From NCBI GenBank assembly GCA_963751775.1, contig CAVVVW010000027.1, forward strand, positions 70,151-134,150: a stretch of 64,000 nt of DNA, read 5' to 3'. The position numbers and the translations under genes are program-made. The stretch comes from CADEEN01 sp963751775. Its GTDB lineage: Bacteria > Pseudomonadota > Gammaproteobacteria > Burkholderiales > Burkholderiaceae_C. Below, piece after piece: positions 9,662-19,567 of the stretch. The first letter of the stretch is position 1, and each line of letters opens with the position of its first letter. The notes beneath the pieces were generated by a model. That model worked only from the letters and a program-made list of their open reading frames with translations, searched no databases and had not been told where the DNA came from.

Positions 9662-12600
9662 TGCGTGTGAACGCGCCGGCCTACACCCTCGACGGCCGCC
9701 GCGTCGGCCGCGAGGCCTTCTACGCCGCGGCCTGCGACCCGCGCCGTCCGGTCGTCGTCGAGGCCTGTGCCGGTGCCGGCAAGACCTGGATGCTGATTTC
9801 GCGCATCGTTCGCGCGCTGCTCGACGGCGCCGAGCCGCAACAGATCCTGGCCATCACCTTCACGCGCAGGGCGGCCGGCGAGATGCGCACGCGGCTGGCG
9901 GGGTGGCTGCGCGAGTTCTCGCAGCTCAGCCCGGAGGCTGCCATCGAGGCTTTGCAGCAACGCGGCGTCGAGCCCGGCGCCGCACGGCGTCAGGCCGATG
10001 CATTGATCGGCCTGCACGAGCGGGTGCTGGCCACCGGCCGCAGCGTCGAAGTGCGCACCTTCCATGCCTGGTTTTCTCAACTGCTGCGCGCCGCGCCGCT
10101 GGACATGCTGGCCGAACTCGGCCTGCGACCGGACCTGGAACTCGTGCAAGACCTCGACGACCTGCAGCCCGGAATTGATGCGCCGTTTCCAGGCCGCCGT
10201 GCTTCGCGACGAGGCCTTGCTCGCCGACTACCGCAGGCTGGCCACTTCGCGCGGGCGCACAGGCTTGCAGAAGTGGCTCGACAGCGCCTGGCAGCGGCGC
10301 ATCGAGATCGAACTTGCCGATGCAGCCGGCGCGCTCGAAGACAGTGTCGAGCCGGCCGCGGCGCTGTTTGCCGAGTGCGCGGGCCTGGCCGATCCGGCGG
10401 CGCTGGTGCGCCAGACGGCGTTCGCCGATGCTGCCCACGCGCTGGCACGCGGGCTGGCCGCGCGCGGCAAGGTCAAGTCCGATCAGGCGGCGGCGGCGAT
10501 CGTCGCCGCACTCTTGCTGACCGATGACCGTGCGGCGTTCGACGGACTCTGGGCCGCACTGTTCACCGTCGCGGGCACGGCCAAGAAGCAGCTGGGCGAC
10601 CTGCCGGCGCAGGCGGACTTGTCGGCGACGCTCGAGCGCATCCGGCAGGCCGTGGCCCAGCACGATGCCCGTATCGAGCACCTGTGCATGGTCGCGGCTG
10701 TCGCGCGCCTTGTTCGCCGCCTACGCCGAGCTCAAGCAAGCAGCGTGGTCTGATCGACATGGCCGACCTCGAACGCGTCGCGCTGGCGTTGCTGGCCGAC
10801 CACGCGCTTGCCGGCTGGATCCAGCAGCGCCTGGACGCGCGCGTGCGACACCTGTTGATCGACGAGTTCCAGGACACCAGCCCGCTGCAGTGGCATGCGC
10901 TGCACGCCTGGCTCTCGTCGTACGCCGGGGCCGGCAGCGGCGCGATGCCGAGCCTGTTCATCGTTGGTGACCCGAAGCAGAGCATCTACCGTTTCCGCCG
11001 CGCCGAGCCCCGCGTGTTCGAGGCGGCCCAGCGGTTCGTGGTCGACGGGCTGGGCGGAACCGTCGCCGCCTGCGATCACACGCGGCGCAACGCGCCGGCT
11101 GTGCTGGCGGCGATCAACCGATGTCTTCGGTCGCTTGAGCGAAGAGGGCGCGCTCGGCGGCTGGCGCGAGCACAGCACCGAGCTGGGCACCGTCGGCGAG
11201 CCGGAGGTCTTCGTGCTGCCGAGCGCCGAGCGGGCGGCTGGCCGATCGGACAAGGCCACGGCCGCCGAACGCGTCTGGCGCGACACCTTGCGCACGCCAC
11301 GCCGCGAGCCCGAGGCCGTGCTGCGCGCCGCCGAGGCGACGACGGTCGCGCGGGCCGTGCACGAACTGGTGCACACGCAAGGGTTTGCACCCGGCGAAAT
11401 CTTCGTGCTGGCGCGCAAGCGTGCATCCTTGCGCCTTGCCGCCGACGCGCTGCGTGCGTTGCATCTGGCCTACGCGGCGCCCGAGGAAGTCGCGCTGGCC
11501 GAATTGCCGGAGGTGCAGGACCTGCTGGCGGTGCTCGACGTGCTGGCCTCGCCCGTGCAGGCGCTGTCGCTGGCGCGGGCGTTGAAGAGCCCGTTGTTCG
11601 GCGTCGACGACGATGAACTGTTGCGCCTGTCGATCGCGGCGCGCGCTGCCAACGGGGCCGGCGGTTGGTGGCCTGCGCTGATGCGCGGCGATGTCGCGAG
11701 TCCGGCGCTGGATCGTGCGCGCGGGCTGCTTGCCGCGTTGGCACGAGGCCGCGGCGCTGCTGCCGCCGCACGACCTGCTGGACCGCATCGTGCACGAGGG
11801 GGAATTGATCGCGCGCCTGGTCGCCGTGCTGCCCGCCGAACATGCACCGGCTGCGGTCGACGCCGTGCAGTCGCTGCTGGCCTGCGCGCTCGAACTCGAT
11901 GGCGCGCGCTATGCCACGCCTTACAACTTCGTGCGTGCGCTGCGCCAACGCAGCGTCAAGGCCTTGCCCGCGGCCCAGGCGGACGCCGTGCAGCTGCTGA
12001 CCATTCACGGTGCCAAGGGTCTCGAGGCACGGGCGGTGTTCGTGATGGATGCCGAACCCGAGGCGCAGCCTGCCGAAACGGCCACGCTGCTGATCGACTG
12101 GCCGGTCTCGGCGACGCGTCCGCGCCGGGTCGCGTTCATCGCCGCGGAATCGCGCTGCCCGGCCTCGTTGCAGGCCTTGCTCGCCGATGAGCAGGCCGCG
12201 CGCCAGCGCGAGGAACTCAATGGCTTGTACGTGGCGATGACACGGGCCAAGGAGCGGCTCGCGTTCAGCCGCACGCCGCCGTGGCATGCCGGACCGGAGC
12301 GGTCGTGGTGGCAGCGCGTCGACGGCAATGGCCATCGAATGGCGGCCGGCGTCGTTGGTGGCAGCGCATGGCACGCTGCGAAGCACGGCGGTGGTGGATC
12401 TGCCGCTGGCCTCGCGTGCCCGGCCCACCCTCGCTGCGGCGGCGGGCGTGGCCGATGGCGACAGCCGCACGCCTCGGCCAGGCCGTGCACCGCGTGCTCG
12501 AATGGGCGACCGCAAGCGCTGCTCCCGATGTCAAGCACCTGGCGGCTGCGGCCGCCGTCGAGTATCGGCGTTGCCGATGCTGGCGCTGTGCAATCGATCA

Positions 12601-12920
12601 GCACGCGCATCCTGAGCAGTGCCGCCTGCGCGCCACTGTTCGACGCGCGCGCATTGGCTTGGGCTGGAAACGAGGTGCCGATGGCCGGCGTCGGCGAGCA
12701 GGCCGGCCAGGTGCTGCGCATCGACCGCCTGGTTTGCACGCTCGGCGATATGCCGACTTGGTGGGTGCTCGACTACAAGCTCGACGCGGCACCGCAGTTG
12801 GTCGCCGCCTACCGCGACCAGCTCGCGGCCTACCGCCGCGCAGTGCAGGCAGTACAGCCGGGCGATCCGGTGCGTGCGGCGTTCGTCAGCGGCTCGGGTG
12901 AGTTGATCGAGCCGACCTGA
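9661..12920 (+). CDS. AddA/UvrD-type helicase-nuclease, eight frame breaks
   Basis: Superfamily 1A helicase with a C-terminal nuclease domain, the motor subunit partnered with the gene before it. ATG 9661 starts MRVNAPAYTLDGRRV. Helicase motifs appear in order: Walker A EACAGAGKTW (about 9763), Ia TFTRRAAGEM, II LLIDEFQDTSPLQW (about 10855), III VGDPKQSIYRFRRAEPRVFE, V LLTIHGAKGLE (about 11995) and VI LYVAMTRAKERL. The last 70 residues carry IDRLV...WWVLDYKLD...YRDQLAAY, a RecB/AddA nuclease signature. About 1085 residues in all, normal for the family. Breaks lie near 10172, 10690, 10742, 11118, 11745, 12328, 12470 and 12556, again all +1. The motifs are too well kept for an old pseudogene. 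Confidence 0.83.
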
Positions 12921-12979
12921 GGGCCGCCCGTGGCGACCCGGCGTGCCGAGTCGCCGCGCTGGATCGGCCGTCGTGCGGC

Positions 12980-13084
12980 CAGGTAGGGTGACGAGCCTCA
13001 CCCCGGCACTGGTCGCAACGCTTAGGGCTGCTTGGTTCCCCACCTGACCCGGTTGGGCGCGCTTCCATGCGGGAAGGCCCGTCG
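12980..13084 (-). ncRNA. ffs: Bacterial small SRP RNA (4.5S RNA)
   Basis: The minus strand holds the universal apical hairpin of signal recognition particle RNA: GGGTCAGG, then TGG-GGAA-CCA (a GGAA tetraloop on a 3-bp stem), then AGCAGCCC (about 13025-13050). It is followed by CAGTGCCGGGGTGAGG as in other small SRP RNAs. GTCAGG opposite AGCAGCC forms the symmetric loop bound by Ffh. The 5' end is placed at about 13084 because a TACAAT -10-like box lies at 13092-13097. The 3' end near 12980 is approximate. It fills most of the 220-base gap between the convergent addA-like and PurM-like genes, close to dnaX, a common place for ffs. Confidence 0.85.
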
Positions 13085-13140
13085 GATGTCGATTGTAGTG
13101 GCGCGACGGCGGCGCCGCCTGGCGCTTGCTCGGTGAGTGT

Positions 13141-14271
13141 TCAGCGCAGCTGCAGCGCGTCGTCGCCGAAGCGCAGGCCCAGCGGCTCGATCAGCAATTG
13201 CTTTTCGCCGGCCTCGACGCGGCCGGCAACCAGGGCCACGATGCCTTGCGCGCGCGCGATGGCGACACTGCGCTCGGCCTGCTCGGGGGCGACGAACAAG
13301 GCAAAGCCGGCACCCATGTTGAGCGTGCTGTACGCCTCCTGGTCGTCGTGCCCGGCGTGACGCTGCATGAACTTCAGCACCGGCGGTACGGCCGGCACGG
13401 CGTGCATGCGGTAGGTGAAGCGGGCCGGGTGGCGCAACAGCTTTCGCCAACCATGGCCGGTGATGTTGGCGGCATAGTGCGGCGCGATGCCGGCTTGCCA
13501 CAATGCCTCGGTGACGGGTGAGTACAGCGTGGTCGGCGCGAGCAGCGCGGCGCCGAACGTGGTGCCCGTCGCGTCGATCGGTGTCAGGTAGCCTTGCGGC
13601 AGCCGCTCGGCGAGTTTTCGCGCCAGCGACAGGCCATTGGCATGGATGCCGCTCGACGCCAGCAGGACGATGGCGTCGCCGGCGGCGAGCTTGTCGCCGA
13701 CCGAGAGGCGCTGCTTCGGGTTGACGAGGCCGGTGCAACTCGCTGCCAGATCGATGCGCCCGGCTTCGACGATGCCCGCCAGCGCCGGCGTCTCGCCCCC
13801 GCCCCAGGCCACCTTGCACGCCGCGCACGCGCGCTGCCATCCCGCCACCAGCGCCTGCGCGCGTGCCACGTCGCCGAACCACTCGCTGCCGCCCGCGGCC
13901 CAGTAGGCCTGCACGACCAATGGCGTGGCGCCGACGGTGATCAGGTCGTTGACGGCCATCGCGATCGTGTCCTGCGCGATGCCGTCGTAATAGCTGTTGC
14001 CGGTGAGCCTGGCCATCTCGTCGGCCACCAGGGCCTTGCTGCCCAGGCACTCGACGATGCTGGCGATGTAGAAGGGCCCGACGTCGACCACGTACGCCGA
14101 TTCGCCGCGCGAGGCCTTGACTTCGCTGAACCCATGGCCGGCCAGGTGCGTCGCCGTGGCGGCGGCTGCGCGTTGCGCGGCAACCTTCAGCGGGTCGATC
14201 AGGCCGTAGTCGACGCCGGCTTGTTCGTAGCTCAGCGGCTGGATACCGGGTGCGGTCGCGGGGGTTGTCAT
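13141..14271 (-). CDS. PurM-like (AIR synthase-related) protein
   Basis: 376-residue protein of the PurM/selenophosphate-synthase ATP-binding fold. Family features: SYEQAGVDYGLIDPLK at the N-terminus (PurM has YxDAGVD), a glycine-rich loop GSKALVADEM where PurM has DGVGTK, IAMAVNDLITVGATPL, GGGETPAL (PurM GGETAE) and LASSGIHANGLSLARK (PurM SSGxHSNG). The substitutions in the nucleotide and metal loops and the greater length than E. coli PurM (345) suggest a divergent paralog rather than the purine-pathway cyclo-ligase itself; I cannot tell its substrate. The ATG at 14269-14271 diverges from dnaX across 42 bases. The stop lies next to the SRP RNA gene on the same strand. The frame is intact. 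Confidence 0.7.
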   Translation of the reverse strand: MTTPATAPGIQPLSYEQAGVDYGLIDPLKVAAQRAAAATATHLAGHGFSEVKASRGESAYVVDVGPFYIASIVECLGSKALVADEMARLTGNSYYDGIAQDTIAMAVNDLITVGATPLVVQAYWAAGGSEWFGDVARAQALVAGWQRACAACKVAWGGGETPALAGIVEAGRIDLAASCTGLVNPKQRLSVGDKLAAGDAIVLLASSGIHANGLSLARKLAERLPQGYLTPIDATGTTFGAALLAPTTLYSPVTEALWQAGIAPHYAANITGHGWRKLLRHPARFTYRMHAVPAVPPVLKFMQRHAGHDDQEAYSTLNMGAGFALFVAPEQAERSVAIARAQGIVALVAGRVEAGEKQLLIEPLGLRFGDDALQLR

Positions 14272-14313
14272 GGCTGGCGATTATCAGCGCAGGCCGCCTC
14301 GTAGAATTGCGCC

Positions 14314-16055
14314 ATGAGTTATGTCGTGCTCGCACGCAAGTATCGGCCGCGGTCGTTTTCCGAGATGGTCGGACAGGACGCGGTGGTGCGTGCGCTGACG
14401 CATGGCCTGGAGCAACAGCGCCTGCACCATGCCTACCTCTTCACCGGCACGCGCGGCATCGGCAAGACCACGGTCTCGCGCATCCTGGCCAAGAGCCTGA
14501 ACTGCACCGGGCCCGACGGCAGCGGCGGCATCACGGCCACGCCGTGCGGCCGCTGCAGCGCCTGCACCGAGATCGATGCCGACCGCTACATCGACTACAT
14601 CGAGCTCGACGCCGCCAGCAACCGTGGCATCGACGAGATCCGTGAACTGCTCGAACGCGCGGCATACAAGCCCGCCGTCGGCCGTTTCAAGGTCTTCATG
14701 ATCGACGAGGCGCACCAGTTGACCAAGGAGTCGTTCAACGCCTTGTTGAAGACGCTCGAGGAGCCACCCGATTACCTCAAGTTCGTGCTTGCCACCACCG
14801 ACCCCGAGAAGATGCTGCCGACGGTGCTGTCGCGCTGCCTGCAGTTCAATCTGCGCCCGATGGCGCCGGAGGTGGTGCACGAGCACCTCGTAAGGGTCCT
14901 GCAGGCCGAAGGCGTGGCCCACGATGAACTGTCGCTGCGCTTGTTGTCCCGCGCCGCACGCGGCTCGATGCGCGACGGCCTGTCACTGGCCGACCAGGCG
15001 ATCGCCTACGGCGGCGGCGCCTTGACCGGTGACGGCGTGCGCGCCATGCTCGGCAGCGTCGAACGCGGCCACGCCAGTCGCTTCGTGCGCGCGCTGGCCG
15101 CGCGCGACGGCCGCGCGGTGCTGGCCGGTGTCGATGCGCTGCGCGAGCATGGCCTGTCGGCTGCCGGCGCGCTCGAGGAAATGACGGCGCTGCTGCAGCA
15201 GATGGCGATCGAACAGGCCGTGCCCGGCGCGCTGCCCGAGACCGACCCCGAGACGATCGAGACCCGCGCCCTGGCTGCGCTGCTGCCGGCCGACGAAACC
15301 CAGTTGCTGTACAGCCTGGTGCTGAATGGCCGCCAGGAGCTCAATCTGGCGCCCGATGCCTACGCGGGTTTGACGATGGTCTTGTTGCGGCTCCTCGCGT
15401 TCGCACCCGAGGGCACACCGCCGGCGCGGCCGGTCGGTGCGGTGCCGAGTCGCGAGCAAGCTGCGGGTGTGCCGGCCGCGGCAGCGGCGGCGCCGCGGAT
15501 CTTCGCCCAAGGCCGCGCCCGCCGAACCACCGGCCTGGCTCGACGAAGCGCCGCACGAGTTCGAACTGGCCACCGAGCGCGACTCGCCGCCGCAGCCGCC
15601 CGGGCGCCACCGTCCGCGCACTGCCCGGTGAACCGCCGGTGCCACTGGTGCCGACGGCACTGGGCGAGCGCTGGGCCGGCATCGTCGCCATGCTCGAACA
15701 ACGCCAGTTGATCACGGCCCTGGTGCGCGAACTCGCGCTGCAGGCCGAACTGGTCGCGCAAGGCGACGCTGCGGCGCCGCTTTGGCGCCTGCGCGTCGAG
15801 CGCGAGTCGTTGCGCACCGCGGCCCTGCGCGACAAGCTGCAGGCGGCGCTGGTCGAGGGGCTCGGCATGGCCGGGCTGCAGCTCGAGCTGCAGCCCGGCG
15901 TCGCGCTGGACACGCCGGCCCGCCGGATTGCCGCCGAGAAGCAGCGCCGCCAGCAGGAGGCCGAGCAGATCATCCACGACGACCCGCTGGTGCAGGAGAT
16001 GCTTGCGCAGTTCAAGACCGCGCGCATCGTGCCCGGCTCGATCAAACCACATTAG
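14314..16055 (+). CDS. dnaX: DNA polymerase III subunits tau/gamma, two frame breaks
   Basis: Clamp-loader ATPase of the replicative polymerase. ATG 14314 gives MSYVVLARKYRPRSFSEMVG. The AAA+ domain shows Walker A FTGTRGIGKTT (about residue 45), the zinc-module cysteines (CGRCSAC), Walker B VFMIDEAHQL and sensor residues in the ATTDPEKM region. An alanine/proline-rich linker follows and then a tau-type C-terminal domain ending RIVPGSIKPH. Two +1 breaks lie in the linker (near 15500 and 15605). The linker is also where some bacteria use programmed frameshifting to make gamma, but that is a -1 event on an A-rich slippery site, and none is present. I therefore treat these as errors. ybaB and recR follow at 12 and 34 bases, the usual dnaX-ybaB-recR operon. 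Confidence 0.92.
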
Positions 16056-16067
16056 GAGTGCCAACCC

Positions 16068-16394
16068 ATGATGAAGCAGCAACTCGCCGGCCTGATGAAG
16101 CAGGCCCAGGCCATGCAGGACAACATGAAGCGCGCGCAGGACGAACTGGCGCTGATGGAGGTCACCGGCGTCAGCGGCGCGGGGCTGGTCAAGGTGACGA
16201 TGACCTGCAAGCACGAGGTCAAGCGCATCACGATCGACCCGAGTCTGCTGGCCGACGACAAGGACATGCTCGAAGACCTGGTCGCCGCCGCATTCAACGA
16301 CGGCGTGCGCCGCGCCGAGGAAGTCAGCCAGGAGAAGATGGGCAAGCTGACGGCCGGCATGCCGATGCCGCCCGGCATGAAGTTCCCGTTTTGA
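16068..16394 (+). CDS. ybaB: YbaB/EbfC family nucleoid-associated protein
   Basis: Small dimeric DNA-binding protein of 108 residues that sits between dnaX and recR in most proteobacteria. It begins MMKQQLAGLMKQAQAMQDNM with the typical long amphipathic helix, then the conserved GLVKVTMTCKHEVKRITIDPSL strand region and DLVAAAFNDG. ATG 16068 has a good AGGAG ribosome-binding site about 9 bases upstream. The frame is intact. Its role in replication restart or recombination is known only from family context. Confidence 0.95.
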   Translation: MMKQQLAGLMKQAQAMQDNMKRAQDELALMEVTGVSGAGLVKVTMTCKHEVKRITIDPSLLADDKDMLEDLVAAAFNDGVRRAEEVSQEKMGKLTAGMPMPPGMKFPF

Positions 16395-16428
16395 TGCAGT
16401 TCACCCGGCCCACTGCTGCGCCGCCGCC

Positions 16429-17022
16429 GTGAGCGCCGCCGAGCCGTCGCTCAACGCGCTGATCGACGCGTTGCGCCGCCTGCCCGGGGTGGGCGTGAAG
16501 TCGGCGCAGCGCATGGCCTTTCACCTGCTGCAGCACGACCGCGATGGCGCGCTCAAGCTGGCCCATGCGCTGACCGGCGCCGTGGCCCAGGTGCACCATT
16601 GCCGGCGCTGCCACACCTTCAGCGAGTCGGCGTTGTGCGCGTTATGCAGCGATGCATCGCGCGACACGAGCAAGCTGTGCGTCGTCGAAACGCCGGCCGA
16701 CCAGGCCGCGCTCGAGCGCACCGGCAGTTACCGCGGTCTTTACTTCGTGCTGATGGGCCGGCTGTCGCCGCTCGACGGTGTGGGCGTGCGCGACATCGGC
16801 GTGGCCGAACTGCTCGAACGCGCGGCCGATCCAGCCGTGATGGAGGTCATCCTGGCGCTCGGCTTCTCGGCCGAAGGCGAGGCCACCGCGCATGCGCTGG
16901 GGCAGGCCCTGCGCGCGCGTGGCGGTCATGTCACGCGGCTGGCACGCGGGGTGCCGGTCGGCAGCGAACTGGAGTACGTCGATCTGTCGACGATTGCCCA
17001 CGCGATGAGCGACCGCCGCTGA
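16429..17022 (+). CDS. recR: Recombination mediator RecR
   Basis: Loads RecA with RecO/RecF at gapped DNA. The 197-residue protein (E. coli 201) contains an N-terminal helix-hairpin-helix (RRLPGVGVKSAQRMAFHLL), a four-cysteine zinc finger (CRRC...CALC, about residues 58-73), then a TOPRIM domain (LCVVETPADQAALERTG...YFVLMGRLSPLDGVG). A GTG at 16429 is the only start fitting the family N-terminus. It ends only 8 bases before a convergent lytic transglycosylase gene. The frame is intact. Confidence 0.96.
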   Translation: MSAAEPSLNALIDALRRLPGVGVKSAQRMAFHLLQHDRDGALKLAHALTGAVAQVHHCRRCHTFSESALCALCSDASRDTSKLCVVETPADQAALERTGSYRGLYFVLMGRLSPLDGVGVRDIGVAELLERAADPAVMEVILALGFSAEGEATAHALGQALRARGGHVTRLARGVPVGSELEYVDLSTIAHAMSDRR

Positions 17023-17029
17023 GCAGCGC

Positions 17030-18723
17030 TCAGCGTTTGCCGTCGGAGCCCGGTACGGCGGCCACCTTGACGGGCTTGGTCTCGCGCTTGGGTGCCGGCT
17101 TGGCTGCGCCGGTGCGGGTGGGCACGTACACGACCACGGTGGTGCCGGCCGAAAATCGTGCCGACGCCGTGACCTGGTTCCATTGCGCGACGTGGTCCGC
17201 GCTGACGCCATAGCGCTTGGCCACGGCGGCCACGCTGTCGCCCTTCTTGCCGGTGCGAAACGCCACCCGCTTGATGCCGGGCCCATCGGGCGCCAGCGCC
17301 ATCGTGGCATTGTCGGCAATGCGCTCGGAGACGTCGGACTGGCGTTGTGCGCTGCGCGGAACCAGCAGCGTCGAGCCTGCCTTGACGACCATGCGCGGCG
17401 GAATGTTGTTCACGCTGCGCAAGTCGGCCTCGGTCATGCCGACCTCCTGCGCCGCCTGCGCCGTCTTCATCGTTCTTGGCGCCACCCAGGCGGTCCAGCT
17501 CGCCAGCGGGCCGTCGTGCTGCTCGATGCCCTTGAGAAAGGTGGCGGCGTTGTCGTAGGGCAGCAGCACCTGGGGCGTGCCCGCGGCCAGGATCACCGGC
17601 TTGTTCATCTGCGGGTTCAGGGCCTGGAATTCCTCCAGCGGCAGTTCGGCCAGGCGCGCAGCCAGGTCGACGTCGATGTCGCGGGCAATCGGCACACTGA
17701 GAAAGTACGGGTGGTTGCGCAGCGCCGGCAGCGCGAGCGAAAACGACTGCGGGTTGGCGACGATGTTCTTCATCGCCTGCAGCTTGGGCACGTAGTCGCG
17801 CGTCTCGGCCGGCATCTTCAGGTGGCCGTAGTCGGTCGGCAGGCGCAGGCGCTGGTTGCGCTGCGATGGCGCGCTGCACATTGCCTTCGCCCCAGTTGTA
17901 GGCCGCCAGCGCCAGGTGCCAGTCGCCGAACATGCCGTACAGCCGCGTCAGGTAGTCGAGCGCGGCGCGTGTGGAGGCCAGAACGTCGCGACGGTCGTCG
18001 CGAAACACGTTCTGCTTGAGGTCGTAGACGCGCCCGGTGGCGGGCATGAATTGCCACATGCCCGAGGCCCGCGCACTCGACATCGCCTGCGGATTGAAGG
18101 CGCTCTCGATGAACGGCAGCAGCGCGAGTTCGCTGGGCAGGTTGCGCTTTTGCACCTCTTCGACGATGTGGAACAGGTAACGGCCACCCCGTTCGGCCAT
18201 GCGCTGCACGTAATCGGGCTGGCTGGCGAAGTACTGCTCGCGTTTGCGCACGTAGCGGTCGTCGAGGTCGGCAATGCCAAATCCGTTGCGCACGCGTTGC
18301 CAGAGGTCGATTTGCGCGGTGCGGTCTTCGAGGTCGATCGCAACCTCGGGGCGCAGCGGATCGACCGGGGCCTCCGCCACGGCTGGCGCGGCCGGCGTAC
18401 TCGCTTCGGGCCGCCGAGGCCGCGGCTTCGGCGGCCGGCGCCGAGTCTGCAACTGGAATCGGTGCGGCATCGATCGCGACCACGGCGGTTTGTGCGGCCG
18501 GGTCCGTGTCTGCCGTCAGGGGCGCCGTCGTTGCGCATGCCGCCAGCAGCGAGGTCGCGATCACGGCGACGGCGCCGCGAACTCCTAGAATGCCGGCCAC
18601 GCGCACCCGTTGCATTGCGCGTGCCACGGCCATCGAAGCCAGGCCCGGCGCAACGACGAGCGGCGCGCCGTGGTGCGTACGGACGGGAATGTCGGCCGGC
18701 TTGATAGGGTTGGGCAGTTTCAT
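17030..18723 (-). CDS. MltD-like membrane-bound lytic murein transglycosylase with LysM repeats, two frame breaks
   Basis: Exported peptidoglycan lytic transglycosylase. The ATG at 18721-18723 starts MKLPNPIKPADIPV. A hydrophobic stretch then ends in LLAACATT, a likely lipobox, although it lies unusually far (about 60 residues) from this start, so a shorter start is possible. The GH23 domain carries LLPFIESAFNP (catalytic Glu), SARASGMWQFMPATG and the AAYNWGEGNVQRA box. At least one C-terminal LysM-like segment is visible (KKGDSVAAVAKRYGVSADHVAQWN), with a related stretch before it (EVGMTEADLRSVNNIP). Breaks near 18395 and 17870, both +1. A perfect TATAAT lies 16-21 bases upstream of the start. 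Confidence 0.85.
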
Positions 18724-18738
18724 CGGCAAGGCGCCGCG

Positions 18739-18744
18739 ATTATA
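18739..18744 (-). promoter_or_regulatory. -10 box candidate for the lytic transglycosylase gene
   Basis: Minus strand TATAAT, 15 bases from the ATG. TTGCGA lies 15 bases further upstream as a weak -35. The very short leader would leave little room for a ribosome-binding site, one more hint that the true start of the gene may be further inside. Confidence 0.4.
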
Positions 18745-18794
18745 GGAATCACCTGCGGTTCGCAAGGCCTTGGACTTGCGCCGGGCATGCATTG

Positions 18795-19567
18795 ATGGAC
18801 ACAAATCACCACGGCAACGACCTCCAGGCCTGGCTGGGCACTGCGCCAGGCCGCTACCTGCTGGCTTGGGAGCAGGCCCAACTCGACCGCGTGGTGGCCG
18901 ACCTGTTCGGATTTCATGCGCTGCAGCTGGGCCTGCCCGAACTCGACGCGTTGCACAGTAACCGGATGCCACACCGTTGGCAGGCCAGCAACGGCAATGC
19001 ATCGCCGCGCGCCGTGGCCCTGCATTGCGACACGGATGCGCTGCCCTTTCCCGAGCGCAGCCTCGATCTCGTCGTGTTGCCGCATACGCTCGAACTGGCG
19101 CGCGATCCGCATCTGACGCTGGCCGAAGTCGAGCGCGTGTTGATGCCCGAGGGGCGTGTCGTCATCCTTGGCTTCAATCCGGCGAGCCTGTGGGGATTGC
19201 GCCAACGTTGCGGCCGTCTGCGCCGTCGGCTGGGCGGCAGCGGCCCGCTGTTCCTGCCGCAGCCCGGCGACTTCATCGGCTACGGGCGCCTGCGCGACTG
19301 GCTGCGCTTGCTCAGCTTCGAAGTCGAGGGTGGGCGTTTCGGCGGCTACCGGCCGCCCCTGGCCTCCGAGGGCTGGCTGGCGCGCACGGCCTGGCTCGAC
19401 CGCATCGGTGACCGCTGGTGGCCGGTGCTCGGCGCGGTCTACATGCTGGTGGCCGTCAAGCGTGTGCGAGGCATGCGGCTGGTCGGGCTGGCGCGGCGCG
19501 AGCGTGCCAATCACAGGCCGCGCCGGCGGTCGTCGCGAATCAGCATTCACACATCGAAAAGACATGA
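18795..19567 (+). CDS. SAM-dependent methyltransferase-like protein beside rnhA
   Basis: About 257 residues with a Methyltransf_11-like core: DALPFPERSLDLVVLPHTLE (post-I region), LTLAEVERVLMPEGRVVILGFNP and GWWP-type C-terminal strand residues. I do not see the usual glycine-rich SAM motif I (GxGxG) upstream; the equivalent place reads LGLPELDALHSN. Substrate binding may therefore be altered, and methyltransferase activity is an assumption. Such a gene is common immediately before rnhA in Betaproteobacteria. A -1 break near 19515 restores a tail APAVVANQHSHIEKT whose TGA (19565-19567) overlaps the rnhA ATG as ATGA. Without it the frame would run on to 19574. Confidence 0.7.

Noticed and set aside
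8716..10527. A single 603-residue frame joining the AddB nuclease domain to the AddA Walker A region, as if fused
   Set aside because: The junction GAGGTGATGCG contains a TGA overlapping an ATG, the usual coupled gene border, and a +1 break nearby would restore two genes. The surrounding region is full of such breaks.
14314..16055. Programmed frameshift in dnaX producing gamma
   Set aside because: The two breaks are +1, lie in GC-rich linker sequence without an A-rich slippery site, and look like the other breaks in this window.
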